Shown one piece after another: positions 43,852-54,239 of a stretch of 64,000 nucleotides of DNA. The translations under genes and the position numbers were made by a program. How positions within the stretch are numbered: the first letter of the stretch is position 1; each line of letters starts with the position of its first letter. Source of the DNA: Clostridiaceae bacterium BL-3 (lineage in GTDB: Bacteria > Bacillota > Clostridia > Clostridiales > Clostridiaceae); assembly GCA_902809985.1 (NCBI GenBank), contig CADDXC010000001.1, forward strand, positions 3,072,787 through 3,136,786, given 5' to 3'. Below the pieces are notes generated by a model. The model was not told the origin of the DNA. It saw only the letters and a program-made list of their open reading frames with translations, and did no database searches.

Positions 43852-44439
43852 ATGATTAAAAAAATGATAATAGATCCATCATCTTCAAATTCAATATTTA
43901 TCTTAAGAGATGTTATAAGCAACGAAATATATCCTATCATAAAGTCCGGAAGAACTATAATAATACTATGCATAGGTACAGATAGATCTACTGGAGATAG
44001 CTTAGGTCCTATAGTTGGATATAAACTAAAACTTTTAATGAAAAATAAAGTTGAGTTATATGGTAATTTACAATATCCAGTACATGCAAAAAATATAACA
44101 GATGTGATAAATGAAATAAATTCTAAATACAATAATCCATTTATTATAGCTATTGATGCCTGCTTAGGTGCAATTCAAAATGTAGGTAAGATAATAATCG
44201 AGACAAAACCACTTCACCCAGGATCTGCAATGAATAAATCTCTGCCTCAAGTTGGTGATCTAAGCATCACAGGAATTGTAAACATATGTGGTGCTATGGA
44301 ATTTATGGTATTGCAAAATACCAGATTGTTTACTGTAATGCAGCTTGCTGATACAATTTCTAGAGGAATATATCATTCTATGTTAAAAACTGTAGGCGTA
44401 GAAAACTCAAACAATGTTTTTATAAATGCAGAAACTTAA
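43852..44439 (+). CDS. yyaC: Spore protease-like YyaC (DUF1256)
   Basis: 195 residues with the GPR-related motifs CIGTDRSTGDSLGPIVG and AIDACLG, then HPGSAMNKSLPQVGD. YyaC is a spore-expressed protein of the hydrogenase-maturation/GPR protease fold. The ATG has AGGAGG seven bases upstream, within a hairpin. Confidence 0.9.
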   Translation: MIKKMIIDPSSSNSIFILRDVISNEIYPIIKSGRTIIILCIGTDRSTGDSLGPIVGYKLKLLMKNKVELYGNLQYPVHAKNITDVINEINSKYNNPFIIAIDACLGAIQNVGKIIIETKPLHPGSAMNKSLPQVGDLSITGIVNICGAMEFMVLQNTRLFTVMQLADTISRGIYHSMLKTVGVENSNNVFINAET

Positions 44440-44443
44440 TATT

Positions 44444-44674
44444 TCAAAAAACTCTATCCCTAAGTATATATTCTATTTCTTCTGCATTTTTTCTCCCTAA
44501 ATCAATTATCAAGGTATTCTTATTTTTTATGTGCAAATCTGCAAGTCCATTATCTTTCAATTTGCAAATTACAGCATCATATTTTGTATCTTCATTGTCA
44601 TTTACTATTATATATCCTTTTTTTCGCAATTCATCTCCTATGTAATTTAAATCCTTTGGAATATATATTTTCAT
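44444..44674 (-). CDS. YkuS-like (UPF0180) small protein
   Basis: 76 residues, starting MKIYIPKDLNYIGDELRKKG, similar to UPF0180 proteins of unknown function. It is convergent with yyaC (stops four bases apart). Its ribosome site is inside the hairpin at 44684-44713. Confidence 0.65.
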   Translation of the reverse strand: MKIYIPKDLNYIGDELRKKGYIIVNDNEDTKYDAVICKLKDNGLADLHIKNKNTLIIDLGRKNAEEIEYILRDRVF

Positions 44675-44683
44675 ATAAAAAAC

Positions 44684-44720
44684 CTCCTTAAAAAGTAATT
44701 TTCCCTTAAGGAGTTTTTTT
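44684..44720. terminator. Bidirectional terminator-like hairpin overlapping the YkuS-like ribosome site
   Basis: CTCCTTAA (44684) pairs perfectly with TTAAGGAG (44706). On the plus strand seven T follow; on the minus strand GTTTTTT follows. The minus-strand arm AAGGAGG is the ribosome site of the 44444-44674 gene. Confidence 0.7.
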
Positions 44721-44731
44721 ATGTAAATAAT

Positions 44732-45235
44732 CTATATTCTTTTATTTATACATTCCTCTAGGACCTGTTTTTCCTCCTGGGACAGTTCATATCTAGACAT
44801 ACCACTGTCTATAGGCTTTGCATAAGTTGTACTTTCATCTCTTCCATATATTCCAGTAATTATCACACCATCATTATTTTCATCCAATAATGCAATTGAG
44901 AAACTAAGATCACTACCTACATCTTCAAAAGCCCTATATCGTATGATTGATAATTTCTGAATACAATTTTTTACTTTTGAATTTAGATTACTATACAATT
45001 TTTTAATATCATCAGATTCTTTTTTTACATTATCTATATTATCTAAATATTTTACAATAAGTTCCTCCAAATTTTTGCCATTTGAGCCACGCATAAGTTT
45101 TCTATACCTTTTTTCCAATCTATTTAGTGATTTAAAAATTATAACATTCATGATTAACAATATTATCACTAATACAACTAGTCCAATTACAATATACAAT
45201 TGCAAATTATTTATTAAGTTACTGATATTTTGCAT
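44732..45235 (-). CDS. DUF4446 membrane-anchored protein
   Basis: 167 residues with one N-terminal membrane segment (about 12-35), a coiled-coil stretch and a C-terminal domain (YRAFEDVGSDLSFSIALLDE). It follows parB in many clostridia. Function unknown. Confidence 0.85.
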   Translation of the reverse strand: MQNISNLINNLQLYIVIGLVVLVIILLIMNVIIFKSLNRLEKRYRKLMRGSNGKNLEELIVKYLDNIDNVKKESDDIKKLYSNLNSKVKNCIQKLSIIRYRAFEDVGSDLSFSIALLDENNDGVIITGIYGRDESTTYAKPIDSGMSRYELSQEEKQVLEECINKRI

Positions 45236-45261
45236 ATTTTTCTCCCTTCATGATATAAAAA

Positions 45262-45277
45262 TGTTTCACGTGAAACA
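45262..45277. promoter_or_regulatory. parS site (perfect)
   Basis: TGTTTCACGTGAAACA, the exact 16-bp ParB loading site, in the gap between DUF4446 and parB. ParB loads here and spreads to organise origin segregation. Confidence 0.97.
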
Positions 45278-45287
45278 TCAAAATTTA

Positions 45288-46151
45288 TTAAATTTTTAAT
45301 ATATCTAATATCCTCTGTAAATCTTCCTGAGAATAGTATTCTATCTGTATTTTCCCCTTATCCTTTTTATTTATCAATAAAACCTTAGTTCCAAATAAAT
45401 TTTCTAATCTCTCCTTTATATCTAAATAATAAATATTTTCCTTTTTAACAGATTTTTCTTCATCTTTTTTTGTAGAATTCAAATTTTTAATAATTTTTTC
45501 TACATCTCTTACCGTTAAATTTTTATTTATTATATTCAAAGCTAACTTATACTGCAATTCTCCATTTTCTACGCCCAAAAGTGCCCTTCCATGCCCTTCA
45601 CTAATGATCCCATCTATAAGATATTTTTGAACTCTTTCATCTAGATTTAGGAGTCTCATACAATTAGAAATTGCCGTTCTGGACTTTCCTATTCTACGGC
45701 TTAATTCTTCTTGAGTTATATTAAAATCATTAATTAACCTCTTATAGGCTAAAGCCTCTTCTATGGGATTTAAATCCTGTCTCTGTATATTTTCTATAAG
45801 GGAAACTTCCAAAATCTCTCTATCAGATAAATTCATTATAATTGCAGGTATTTCTTTAATACCAATAAGTTTAGCTGCTCTCCATCTTCTTTCACCTGCT
45901 ACTATGTTATACGTATTATCTTCAATTTTATTAAGTATAAGAGGTTGTATTATACCATGTTCTTTTATTGATTGAGAAAGTTGTTCTATTTTATCCTTAT
46001 CAAAACTTTTTCTAGGTTGAGTCTTATTAGCTTTTATAAAATCAATATTAATATAATTTATATCATTTTGGGCTCCTTCTCCTTCATCCTCTAAAGTGTT
46101 ATCAGGTATCAATGCTCTAAGTCCCTTACCTAATCCATATTTTTTACTCAA
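45288..46151 (-). CDS. parB: Chromosome partitioning protein ParB (Spo0J)
   Basis: 287 residues. The N-terminal CTP-binding domain has GERRWRAAK, the central helix-turn-helix (ITQEELSRRIGKSRTAISNC) reads parS and the C-terminal dimer domain is present. Seven bases after parA. A perfect parS is immediately downstream. Confidence 0.96.
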   Translation of the reverse strand: MSKKYGLGKGLRALIPDNTLEDEGEGAQNDINYINIDFIKANKTQPRKSFDKDKIEQLSQSIKEHGIIQPLILNKIEDNTYNIVAGERRWRAAKLIGIKEIPAIIMNLSDREILEVSLIENIQRQDLNPIEEALAYKRLINDFNITQEELSRRIGKSRTAISNCMRLLNLDERVQKYLIDGIISEGHGRALLGVENGELQYKLALNIINKNLTVRDVEKIIKNLNSTKKDEEKSVKKENIYYLDIKERLENLFGTKVLLINKKDKGKIQIEYYSQEDLQRILDILKI

Positions 46152-46158
46152 ATCCTAT

Positions 46159-46935
46159 TCACTCCTTTTGCCTATGTAAAAACTCTTTAGTCAATAATTC
46201 ATAGGCTTCCGCCCCCTTACATTTATCGTCATAAAGCACTACAGGAAGCCCAAAACTCGGAGCTTCTGCCAGCCTTATATTTCTAGGTACAGTAGTTTTA
46301 TATACTTTATCTTTAAAAAACTTTTTCACTTCCGAAATAACTTGAGTAGATAAATTAGTTCTCATATCACACATACTCATAATTACACCTTCAACTTCTA
46401 AATTCTTATTTAGTGACTTTTTAACTAATTGTATCGTGCTTATTAGTTGTCCAACTCCTTCTAATGCATAAAATTCACATTGAATAGGTATAATAACACT
46501 ATGAGATGCTGTAAGTGCATTTATAGTTAATAGTCCCAAAGACGGTGGACAATCTATGAATACGAAATCATATTCTTGTGTTAAGCTTTTTAATTTGTTA
46601 TTCAATATATTTTCTCTATTCTTTTTATCTATAAGCTCTACTTCAGCACCAGCTAACTCCATTGTAGAAGGAATTATAAAAAAATTATCTATGAGCTCAC
46701 ATTTTCTTACACTATCATCTATACTGATTTCTGAGTTTAACACATCATATATAGAATTTTCTATACCTCTTTTATCAATACCTAACCCACTAGTAGTATT
46801 TCCCTGTGGATCGATATCTATATCCAATACCTTATATCCCTGTATAGCTAAATATGCACTCAAATTAATACACGTAGTAGTTTTTCCAACTCCACCTTTT
46901 TGATTAAATATTGATATAATTTTTATACTGTTCAC
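46159..46935 (-). CDS. parA: Chromosome partitioning ATPase ParA (Soj)
   Basis: 258 residues with the deviant Walker A KGGVGKTT near the N-terminus and Walker B VFIDCPPSLG. It lacks the N-terminal HTH of plasmid ParA types. Works with ParB in origin segregation and DnaA control. Confidence 0.96.
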   Translation of the reverse strand: MNSIKIISIFNQKGGVGKTTTCINLSAYLAIQGYKVLDIDIDPQGNTTSGLGIDKRGIENSIYDVLNSEISIDDSVRKCELIDNFFIIPSTMELAGAEVELIDKKNRENILNNKLKSLTQEYDFVFIDCPPSLGLLTINALTASHSVIIPIQCEFYALEGVGQLISTIQLVKKSLNKNLEVEGVIMSMCDMRTNLSTQVISEVKKFFKDKVYKTTVPRNIRLAEAPSFGLPVVLYDDKCKGAEAYELLTKEFLHRQKE

Positions 46936-47092
46936 CCCCTCAATTCATTCTTTACTTTATTTTTAATTATATATTTTTATTTAAAATAATAAAAGAGTTT
47001 TCATATAAATTTAATTTTAAAATAAAATAATCATATACTTTTTTAAAGTGTATGATTTTACGATATAATTATTTAGTTTATAAAAAATAAGA

Positions 47093-47108
47093 TGTTTCAC
47101 ATGAAACA
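47093..47108. promoter_or_regulatory. parS-like site with one base change
   Basis: TGTTTCACATGAAACA differs from the perfect parS at one central base. It lies between noc and parA. Its arms are intact, so ParB binding is likely. Confidence 0.85.
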
Positions 47109-47110
47109 TC

Positions 47111-47890
47111 TTATTTTTTAGGTATTGTAATTATTATTTGTATTCTATCGTCAAAATCCTGGGATTTATAATTCGCATTTAACCCATATTTATCAAATAT
47201 CTGTTTAACTGTATTTATATAAACCTTAGGAGAAAATATCCCCTTTATTTTTTTTGCCTTACTTTTTTTTGTTTTTCTGTTTATGATTTTATCCAATTCC
47301 CTACTGATGAGTTCTTCTGTCTTCTTCACATTTAAATTTTTTTTAACTACATCTTTCAATACCTTTTTCTGAAGCTCCACAGTAGGAAGCTTAAGCAGTG
47401 CTCTTGCATGTCTCTCAGTTAAACCATTATCCAATAATATATTCCTAATTTCATTATCTAATTTCAATAACCTGATCTTATTTGCAATAGTAGATTGCTT
47501 TTTTCCTATAACCTCAGCTAATTTTTCTTGAGTATAAGAATGATCTTTTATTAAATTGTAATATGCCTCTGCTTCCTCCAAAAAATTAAGATCTTCTCTT
47601 TGCAAATTTTCTAAAAGTGCTATAGCCGCAGATTGTTTATCACTTATATCAACTATTATTACAGGTACTTCAGTTAATCCTGCCTTTTTTGCCGCTTTAA
47701 GTCTTCTCTCTCCAGCAACCAATTCATACTTATTTTCACCTAATTTTCTCACTGACAAAGGCTGAATTACCCCGTATGCATTTATGGATTGAGCCAATCC
47801 TTCCAAACTCTCTTCGTCAAAATATTTTCGTGGCTGATATACATTAGGCAAAATTAAATCTACAGGTATATAATTAATATTCTTTTGCAT
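47111..47890 (-). CDS. noc: ParB-family nucleoid occlusion protein (Noc-like)
   Basis: 259 residues of ParB fold with GERRLKAAK and the HTH (YTQEKLAEVIGKKQSTIANK). It is next to rsmG and separate from parB, the arrangement of noc in firmicutes. The N-terminus lacks a clear long amphipathic membrane helix, and no Noc-type binding site (ATTTCCCGGGAAAT) was seen in this window, so it might be a second ParB rather than a true Noc. Confidence 0.8.
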   Translation of the reverse strand: MQKNINYIPVDLILPNVYQPRKYFDEESLEGLAQSINAYGVIQPLSVRKLGENKYELVAGERRLKAAKKAGLTEVPVIIVDISDKQSAAIALLENLQREDLNFLEEAEAYYNLIKDHSYTQEKLAEVIGKKQSTIANKIRLLKLDNEIRNILLDNGLTERHARALLKLPTVELQKKVLKDVVKKNLNVKKTEELISRELDKIINRKTKKSKAKKIKGIFSPKVYINTVKQIFDKYGLNANYKSQDFDDRIQIIITIPKK

Positions 47891-47989
47891 ATTTAATCAT
47901 CCCTCTTATGTTTCCTATTATTAACATTTCTTTATTCTTTTATAAAATCCTGCTAGTTCGTATAAATTTCGTATGACAAATTGCTACAT

Positions 47990-48703
47990 TTATTTCAGTG
48001 GTTTTTTAATAATTACTCCCGATTTTCTTGGGTAAATTTTAGGAGTTTCCCTAATCTTTTTTATTACGACTAAATTATGATTAAACCCATAATTTTCTAC
48101 CTTGATTATATCCTCTACTTTCCCACCTAAAATATTAATTGCATTTCTACCATCTTTTATTTCATTCTCCACTGCAGGACCTTTCATAGCTATAAAATAT
48201 CCATCTATTTTTACATATGGAATACAAAATTCACTTAAAACTGCCAAATTTGCCACTGCTCTTGACACAGCCATATCAAACTTTTCTCTATATTCCAGTT
48301 TTTTAGAAAAATCTTCTGCTCTTCCATGTATACAGTTTATCTCATCCAATTTAAGTTTTAACACAACTTGATTTAAAAAATTTATCCTCTTATTTAAAGA
48401 ATCTAACAGTGTGATTCTTTTTCTTTCATCAAGTATCTTAATAGGAATTCCTGGAAATCCAGCTCCTGTTCCAACATCTATAATATTTAAAGCAGCTTTT
48501 ATAGGTGAAAATTTAAATATTTCTATACAATCTATAAAATGCTTTTTAACAATATCCTCGTCTTCTACTATTGCAGTAAGATTCATTTTATTATTCCATA
48601 ATTTTAATATATCTTTATATTTCATAAACTTGTTATACTTTTCTTCATTGAAACTCAATTCAATATCATTACATACTTCTTTCATAATTTGAAAATGATT
48701 CAT
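47990..48703 (-). CDS. rsmG: 16S rRNA m7G527 methyltransferase RsmG
   Basis: 237 residues from the ATG at 48703 ([10 protein letters not shown]), with GGAG upstream; the in-frame ATGs further up overlap that site. SAM-binding motif [13 protein letters not shown] and the family's SRAVANL are present. Part of the mnmE-mnmG-rsmG cluster. Confidence 0.95.
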   Translation of the reverse strand: MNHFQIMKEVCNDIELSFNEEKYNKFMKYKDILKLWNNKMNLTAIVEDEDIVKKHFIDCIEIFKFSPIKAALNIIDVGTGAGFPGIPIKILDERKRITLLDSLNKRINFLNQVVLKLKLDEINCIHGRAEDFSKKLEYREKFDMAVSRAVANLAVLSEFCIPYVKIDGYFIAMKGPAVENEIKDGRNAINILGGKVEDIIKVENYGFNHNLVVIKKIRETPKIYPRKSGVIIKKPLK

Positions 48704-48812
48704 AAAATTTCTCCACATCATTGTTATTTTAAATGACTATCAAATAATTCTAAAGTTCAGATAAGAAATGCTTTTTTGTATCTGAGCTTTAGAAGAATCT
48801 AGAAAAAAGCAA

Positions 48813-50708
48813 TTAGCCCTTAGATAAAGCTCTTTCTCTGATTCTTTTTTCCATATAAATCAGCAATACAGAAATATCCGCCGGTGAAACCCCTGAAATT
48901 CTAGAGGCCTGGCCAATATTCATAGGTTTCACTTTATCCAATTTTTGTATAGCTTCTATCCTCAGTCCTTTAATCTCAGCATAATCTATATCACCAGGTA
49001 TAAGTTTGTTTTCAAATTTTTTAAATTGATCTACCTGCTCAAGTTGTTTGTTTATATATCCCTCGTATTTTGAAATTATATTAACCTCTTCCTGAACGTC
49101 CTCACTTAATTCAGGTCTGTTCATATCCAACCCCTCTACATTAAAATAATTAAGCTCTGGCCTTTTAATCAGTTCATATAAGCTAACACTTTTTTTTAAT
49201 TCAGAAGAATTCAATGAATTTAAAAAATCAATCACTTCTTTTTTCGGTGTTATTTGGACACTTTTAATTCTACTCAGTTCTTTTTCTATATTATACTTTC
49301 TTTTCAAATATCTTTTATATCTTTTTTCATCGACCAGCCCTATTTTATACCCTATTTCCGTAAGCCTTAAATCTGCATTGTCCTGCCTAAGCAATAACCT
49401 GTATTCAGATCGAGATGTCATCATTCTATAAGGTTCTTCAGTTCCTTTTGTAACTAAATCATCTATCAAAACACCTATATAAGCATCAGATCTCTTTAAA
49501 ATAAAAGGTTCCTTTCCTTTAGATTTAAGAGCAGCATTAATACCCGCAATTATTCCTTGGGAAGCTGCCTCCTCATATCCAGAGCTCCCATTTAACTGAC
49601 CTGCTCCAAATAGACCTTCAACTTTTTTGAATTCTAAAGAAAGCTTTAACTGAAGTGGATTTATACAGTCATATTCAATAGCATAACCTGTTCTTAAAAA
49701 TTCTACATTTTCAAGCCCAATTATAGTTTTATACATGGCAATTTGTACGTCTTCAGGCATAGATGTAGAAGCACCATCCACATACATTTCATCTGTATTT
49801 TCTCCCTCAGGTTCTATAAATATTTGATGTTGTTCCTTATCTGGAAATCTAACTATCTTATCTTCAATCGATGGACAATATCTTGGACCTACAGATTTTA
49901 TTGATCCATTATAAAGTGGTGATCTATCTATATTATTTCTTATAATTTTCGATGTATTTTTTGTAGTATAAGTTAAATAGCAGGAAACTTGATCTCTATC
50001 TAATTTTTCACTCATAAATGAAAATGGAATTATCCTTTTATCACCCGGTTGCTCTATCATCTTTGAGAAATCTACACTTCTCTTATTTATCCTAGCAGGT
50101 GTACCCGTTTTAAACCTCCTAAGTTCTATCCCTAAATCAAGTAAACTCTGTGAAAGATCATTAGATGGCATAAAACCATTGGGACCAGAACTATAACTAA
50201 CGTCTCCTATAATTACTTTACCTTTTAAATAAGTTCCTGTAGCCAAAATTACAGCCTTCGCTTGAAAATATGCCCCATTTTTAGTAAGTACTCCACAAAC
50301 TCTTTTATTTTTATCTGTTTTTATTTTTACTACTTCCAGCTGCCTCAAATACAAGTTGTGCTGTTTCTCAATTACTCTTTTCATTCTCCCTGAGTAATTT
50401 CTCTTATCAGCCTGAGCCCGCAATGAATGTACTGCAGGTCCTTTTGAAGTATTCAACATTCTTGATTGAATAAAAGTATGATCGATATTTACGCCCATTT
50501 CACCTCCCAACGCATCTATCTCCCTAACCAAATGACCTTTGGCCGTTCCTCCGACATTAGGGTTACAAGGCATAAATCCTATGCTATCCAAATTCATAGT
50601 ACACATCAAAGTTTTACATCCCATTCTAGCTGCAGCAAGCCCTGCCTCACATCCGGCATGACCTCCTCCTACAACTATTACATCATATTTACCCGAAAAG
50701 TATTCCAA
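48813..50708 (-). CDS. mnmG: tRNA uridine-5-carboxymethylaminomethyl modification enzyme MnmG (GidA)
   Basis: 631 residues. FAD-binding [10 protein letters not shown] near the start, [14 protein letters not shown], and the C-terminal MnmE-contact domain. The start is a TTG; I choose 50708, six to nine bases after TAGGTAG, although a TTG at 50714 is possible. With MnmE it makes cmnm5U34 in tRNA anticodons. Confidence 0.96.
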   Translation of the reverse strand: MEYFSGKYDVIVVGGGHAGCEAGLAAARMGCKTLMCTMNLDSIGFMPCNPNVGGTAKGHLVREIDALGGEMGVNIDHTFIQSRMLNTSKGPAVHSLRAQADKRNYSGRMKRVIEKQHNLYLRQLEVVKIKTDKNKRVCGVLTKNGAYFQAKAVILATGTYLKGKVIIGDVSYSSGPNGFMPSNDLSQSLLDLGIELRRFKTGTPARINKRSVDFSKMIEQPGDKRIIPFSFMSEKLDRDQVSCYLTYTTKNTSKIIRNNIDRSPLYNGSIKSVGPRYCPSIEDKIVRFPDKEQHQIFIEPEGENTDEMYVDGASTSMPEDVQIAMYKTIIGLENVEFLRTGYAIEYDCINPLQLKLSLEFKKVEGLFGAGQLNGSSGYEEAASQGIIAGINAALKSKGKEPFILKRSDAYIGVLIDDLVTKGTEEPYRMMTSRSEYRLLLRQDNADLRLTEIGYKIGLVDEKRYKRYLKRKYNIEKELSRIKSVQITPKKEVIDFLNSLNSSELKKSVSLYELIKRPELNYFNVEGLDMNRPELSEDVQEEVNIISKYEGYINKQLEQVDQFKKFENKLIPGDIDYAEIKGLRIEAIQKLDKVKPMNIGQASRISGVSPADISVLLIYMEKRIRERALSKG

Positions 50709-50718
50709 TATCAACTAC

Positions 50719-52098
50719 CTACTTTCCTAAACAAAATTGTGAAAATATCTTATCAATTATATTTTCTTCTAAAGTATCACCAGTTATCTTTCCCAAATTA
50801 ATCCAGGCATTTCTCATATCTATAGAAGCTAAATCTATAGCAGAAGTATTTTTTAATGCATCTAACGCTTCAACGCAGTTTTCCCTGGCTCTAATTAAGC
50901 TTTCCTTATGTCTAACATTAGTTATAAATAAATCTGCAGGCTTGATTTCGCCCTTAAAAAACAGCTCTTTAATACAGATTTTAACTTTATCCAATCCCTT
51001 ACCTAATTTAATTGAAGTCTTTATTACAAATTTCGAATTCAGTCCACAAATATTATCTAAATCTATTTTATCACCTATATCTATTTTATTTAATAAAATT
51101 ATATATTTTTTATCATTTATATAATTTATTATTTCTTCGTCTTCATCATCCAATTCTTTGCTTGAATCCAACATCAATATAATTAAATCCGAACTATCAA
51201 TTCTCTCCTTGGATTTTTTAACTCCAATCTTTTCTACTAAATTATCGGTTTTTCTGATTCCAGCTGTATCAATTATCTTCACAGGTATTCCATCTATATT
51301 CATATATTCTTCTATAACATCTCTTGTAGTACCTGGTACATCAGTAACTATAGCCCTATTTTCCATTATCAGCGAATTTAAAAGAGAAGATTTGCCTACA
51401 TTCGGCTTTCCAACAATTACTATGCTCAATCCTTCCCTAATTATTTTGCCTTCTTCCGCATTACTCAACATATAATCCATTCTGTTTAATATTTTCTTTA
51501 ACTTTAAAGAAACTTCATCAGATGTTATTTCCTCTAAATCAGCTTCTGGGTAGTCAACAGTAGCCTCAATTGATGCAATTATTTCCAAAAGATCTTCTCT
51601 TAACAAATTAACTTCTTTGGAAATTTTCCCCTTAGACTGTTGAACTGCAGTTTTCATAGAAATTTCAGTTTTTGAATTGATTATATCAATTACTGCCTCA
51701 GCCTGACTTAAATCAATCCTTCCATTTAAAAATGCTCTTTTAGTAAACTCCCCTGGTTCTGCCATTCTAGCTCCAGATTTTATAACTTCTTCAAGTACTT
51801 TCTTAGCAGCTAGAATTCCACCATGACAATTTATTTCAACTGTATTTTCAGCTGTGTAACTTTTAGGGGCTTTCATAAAACTTACCAAAACTTCATCCAA
51901 TAATTCTCCAGTTTTCTCTTCCACTATAAAGCCATATCTCATTGAGTACGATCTTATATCTAACAATGTTCTATTATTTTTTCCCCTAAATATTTTATTT
52001 ACTATTTCAAGAGAATTTTTTCCCGAAACTCTTACAATTGATATTCCACTTTCACCTAAAGCTGTAGCTATTGCAGCTATTGTATTAACTCTTTCCAT
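50719..52098 (-). CDS. mnmE: tRNA modification GTPase MnmE
   Basis: 459 residues: N-terminal folate-binding domain, then a GTPase domain inserted in helices with G1 [10 protein letters not shown]3 DTAGI and G4 NKID, and the terminal catalytic motif FCLGK. Partner of MnmG, encoded four bases downstream. Confidence 0.97.
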   Translation of the reverse strand: MERVNTIAAIATALGESGISIVRVSGKNSLEIVNKIFRGKNNRTLLDIRSYSMRYGFIVEEKTGELLDEVLVSFMKAPKSYTAENTVEINCHGGILAAKKVLEEVIKSGARMAEPGEFTKRAFLNGRIDLSQAEAVIDIINSKTEISMKTAVQQSKGKISKEVNLLREDLLEIIASIEATVDYPEADLEEITSDEVSLKLKKILNRMDYMLSNAEEGKIIREGLSIVIVGKPNVGKSSLLNSLIMENRAIVTDVPGTTRDVIEEYMNIDGIPVKIIDTAGIRKTDNLVEKIGVKKSKERIDSSDLIILMLDSSKELDDEDEEIINYINDKKYIILLNKIDIGDKIDLDNICGLNSKFVIKTSIKLGKGLDKVKICIKELFFKGEIKPADLFITNVRHKESLIRARENCVEALDALKNTSAIDLASIDMRNAWINLGKITGDTLEENIIDKIFSQFCLGK

Positions 52099-52191
52099 TA
52101 TTTCACTTCCTCTTAATTCTAATCACTTGATAAAATACTAATATATAGTCTCTTCATTCACAATTCTCTTAATATGTAAAAAAGAAAGCCT

Positions 52192-52818
52192 CTAGGCTTT
52201 CTTCAAATCCACTACAACTCTTCTAAAAGGCTCTTGACCCTCACTATAGGTATTTACATAAAAATCATTTTGGAGAGCAGAATGAATTACTCTTCTTTCA
52301 TAAGGGTTCATCGGTTCCAACTTAACTATTCTACCTGTCCTTCTAACTTTTTCGGCCACTCTTCTAGCAAGCCTCCTCAAAGTCTCCTCTCTTTTTGCCC
52401 TGTAATTTTCAGTATCTAAAATTACTCTTTTATATTCCATTTCATGATTTTTATTTATCACAAGGCTTAAAAGATACTGAATTGCATCCAAAGTCTCTCC
52501 TCTATAACCTATGAGTATTCCCATATCTGAACCGGTTAAATATATTTTTATTACATTATTCTCTTCCTTTATTTTTATTTCTGCCTTTACTTTCATTTTA
52601 TCTAAGATACTTTTCAAAAATACTTTTGCCTCATATATGTAATCCCTTTTTACTTTAACCTTTATTTTAGCTGGTCGTACCCCTATAAAATTTAAAAACC
52701 CTTTATTTCCTTCATCTAATACCTCAACTTCCACTTTATCCTTTTCAACTTTCAATTCCTGCAATGCATTTTTAAGTGCCTCTTCAACGGTTTTTCCTGT
52801 AGTCTCTATAACCTTCAT
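52192..52818 (-). CDS. jag: Jag (KhpB-like) RNA-binding protein
   Basis: 208 residues from the ATG at 52818 (MKVIETTGK), nine bases after AGGGGGTGG; an upstream start would overlap yidC. The Jag-N domain, a KH domain with GYRGE, and an R3H domain (ENYRAKREETLRRLARR) are in order. It is an RNA-binding partner of KhpA in firmicutes. Confidence 0.95.
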   Translation of the reverse strand: MKVIETTGKTVEEALKNALQELKVEKDKVEVEVLDEGNKGFLNFIGVRPAKIKVKVKRDYIYEAKVFLKSILDKMKVKAEIKIKEENNVIKIYLTGSDMGILIGYRGETLDAIQYLLSLVINKNHEMEYKRVILDTENYRAKREETLRRLARRVAEKVRRTGRIVKLEPMNPYERRVIHSALQNDFYVNTYSEGQEPFRRVVVDLKKA

Positions 52819-52834
52819 GCCACATAGCCACCCC

Positions 52835-53497
52835 CTAGGCCTTACTAGTTTTAGTTTTTTTACCCATCTCAATTTTTTTAATAACTACAGTTTGTGCTAT
52901 TTGAATTAAATTACTAACAACCCAATACAATACTAATGCCGATTTAAATCTCATACTCATGTACACCATAAATACAGACATTCCAATATTCATCATTTTA
53001 CTCTGTTTAGCTTGTTCCCCGGTAGAAGGCATCACCAAAACTCCTGATAAATAAGTAGTTGCTCCCGATATAATAGCAAGAAGCATATCTGTTTTAGCTA
53101 AATCCTTCATCCATAAAAAACTAACACCATTTATGCCAGATAAATTATTAAAAACATAGTAGAGAGCTATTAAAATAGGCCACTGAATAAGAAGCGGTAA
53201 ACATCCACTAAAAGGGCTCGCTCCTTTTTCTTTGTACAACTTCATCATTTCCTGCTGTGCTCTTTGTGGATCTTTTTTATACTTTTCCTGCAGTTTTTTA
53301 ACTTCCGGTTGAATTTCATTCATAGCAAACGAAGACCTCAATTGTTTTATTCCCAATGGAAGTATTATAATCCTAATTATTATAGTCATTAAAATTATTG
53401 CTATACCATAAGAAACATTTGGATTAGGTATAAACGAAATTACACTATTATGTAAGAAATTAAAAAATCGAACAAAAGCATCATTTAAATACTGCAA
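52835..53497 (-). CDS. yidC: Membrane protein insertase YidC
   Basis: 220 residues with five membrane segments and the hydrophilic-groove Arg in IKQLRSSFAMN. It lacks the lipoprotein signal Cys of some firmicute SpoIIIJ proteins. The start is a TTG at 53497 with GGAGG nine bases upstream. Located between yidD and jag. Confidence 0.95.
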   Translation of the reverse strand: MQYLNDAFVRFFNFLHNSVISFIPNPNVSYGIAIILMTIIIRIIILPLGIKQLRSSFAMNEIQPEVKKLQEKYKKDPQRAQQEMMKLYKEKGASPFSGCLPLLIQWPILIALYYVFNNLSGINGVSFLWMKDLAKTDMLLAIISGATTYLSGVLVMPSTGEQAKQSKMMNIGMSVFMVYMSMRFKSALVLYWVVSNLIQIAQTVVIKKIEMGKKTKTSKA

Positions 53498-53517
53498 AAT
53501 ATTAAACCTCCTGAAAT

Positions 53518-53727
53518 TTATTTAACCGGATCATATCCACCTTTGCAAAATGGATTACATCTCAATATTCTTTTTATAGACATAAATCCACCTTTTATAA
53601 TACCATATTTTTGTAATGCTTCCAATGCATATTGTGAACAAGTAGGATAAAATCTGCAACATGGTCTTTTTAGAGGTGATATATATTTTCTATATAATTT
53701 AATTAAAAAAATTAAAAATTTTTTCAT
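53518..53727 (-). CDS. yidD: Membrane protein insertion efficiency factor YidD
   Basis: 69 residues with the conserved [15 protein letters not shown] and [13 protein letters not shown]. It overlaps rnpA by four bases (ATGA). Confidence 0.97.
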   Translation of the reverse strand: MKKFLIFLIKLYRKYISPLKRPCCRFYPTCSQYALEALQKYGIIKGGFMSIKRILRCNPFCKGGYDPVK

Positions 53728-54059
53728 CTATTATACAAACCAGCTTTTTTGATTAAATTTTTTATGGAATTCTCTATTTCCACATAATTTTTACCATTTG
53801 ATAAGTTTCTAGCTATAAATACTAAATCATAACCTATTTTTATGTTATCACTATTTAGCCTACAAATCTCTTTAATCAAACGTTTTATTCTATTTCTCTC
53901 AACACTTTTCCCTACTCTTTTATTTATAGATATACCTAACCTATTTATATTTTTCCTATTTTTATAAATATATAATACCAATAAGCTATTAGAAAAAGAT
54001 CTTCCTCTTTTGTATACAGCACGAAATTCTGCATTTTTTTTTATTCTGTAAATTTTCAT
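53724..54059 (-). CDS. rnpA: Ribonuclease P protein component
   Basis: 111 residues with the RNR motif ([12 protein letters not shown]). Partner of the RNase P RNA in tRNA 5' processing. Confidence 0.97.
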   Translation of the reverse strand: MKIYRIKKNAEFRAVYKRGRSFSNSLLVLYIYKNRKNINRLGISINKRVGKSVERNRIKRLIKEICRLNSDNIKIGYDLVFIARNLSNGKNYVEIENSIKNLIKKAGLYNR

Positions 54060-54083
54060 TTTTGCTCCTTTTTTCTACTTGCA

Positions 54084-54106
54084 GAAAAAGGCCACAAAAG
54101 CGGCCT
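54084..54106 (-). terminator. Attenuator-like hairpin between rpmH and rnpA
   Basis: On the minus strand AGGCCGC-TTTT-GTGGCCT then TTTTC. It overlaps the rpmH stop codon and would reduce read-through into rnpA, keeping L34 in excess of RNase P protein. Confidence 0.65.
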
Positions 54107-54239
54107 ATGCTGTTAATCTCTTTCTACCTTTTTGTCTTCTTCTCTTAATAATGTTTCTTCCCGATAGAGTTCTCATTCTCTTCCTAAAGCCATGTTCTTT
54201 TTTTCTCTGTTTCTTTTTTGGCTGATAAGTCATCCACAT
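54105..54239 (-). CDS. rpmH: 50S ribosomal protein L34
   Basis: 44 residues, [18 protein letters not shown] onward to KRLTA, the usual L34 sequence and length for clostridia. AAAGGAG lies upstream. It is the first leftward gene from the origin. Confidence 0.97.
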   Translation of the reverse strand: MWMTYQPKKKQRKKEHGFRKRMRTLSGRNIIKRRRQKGRKRLTA

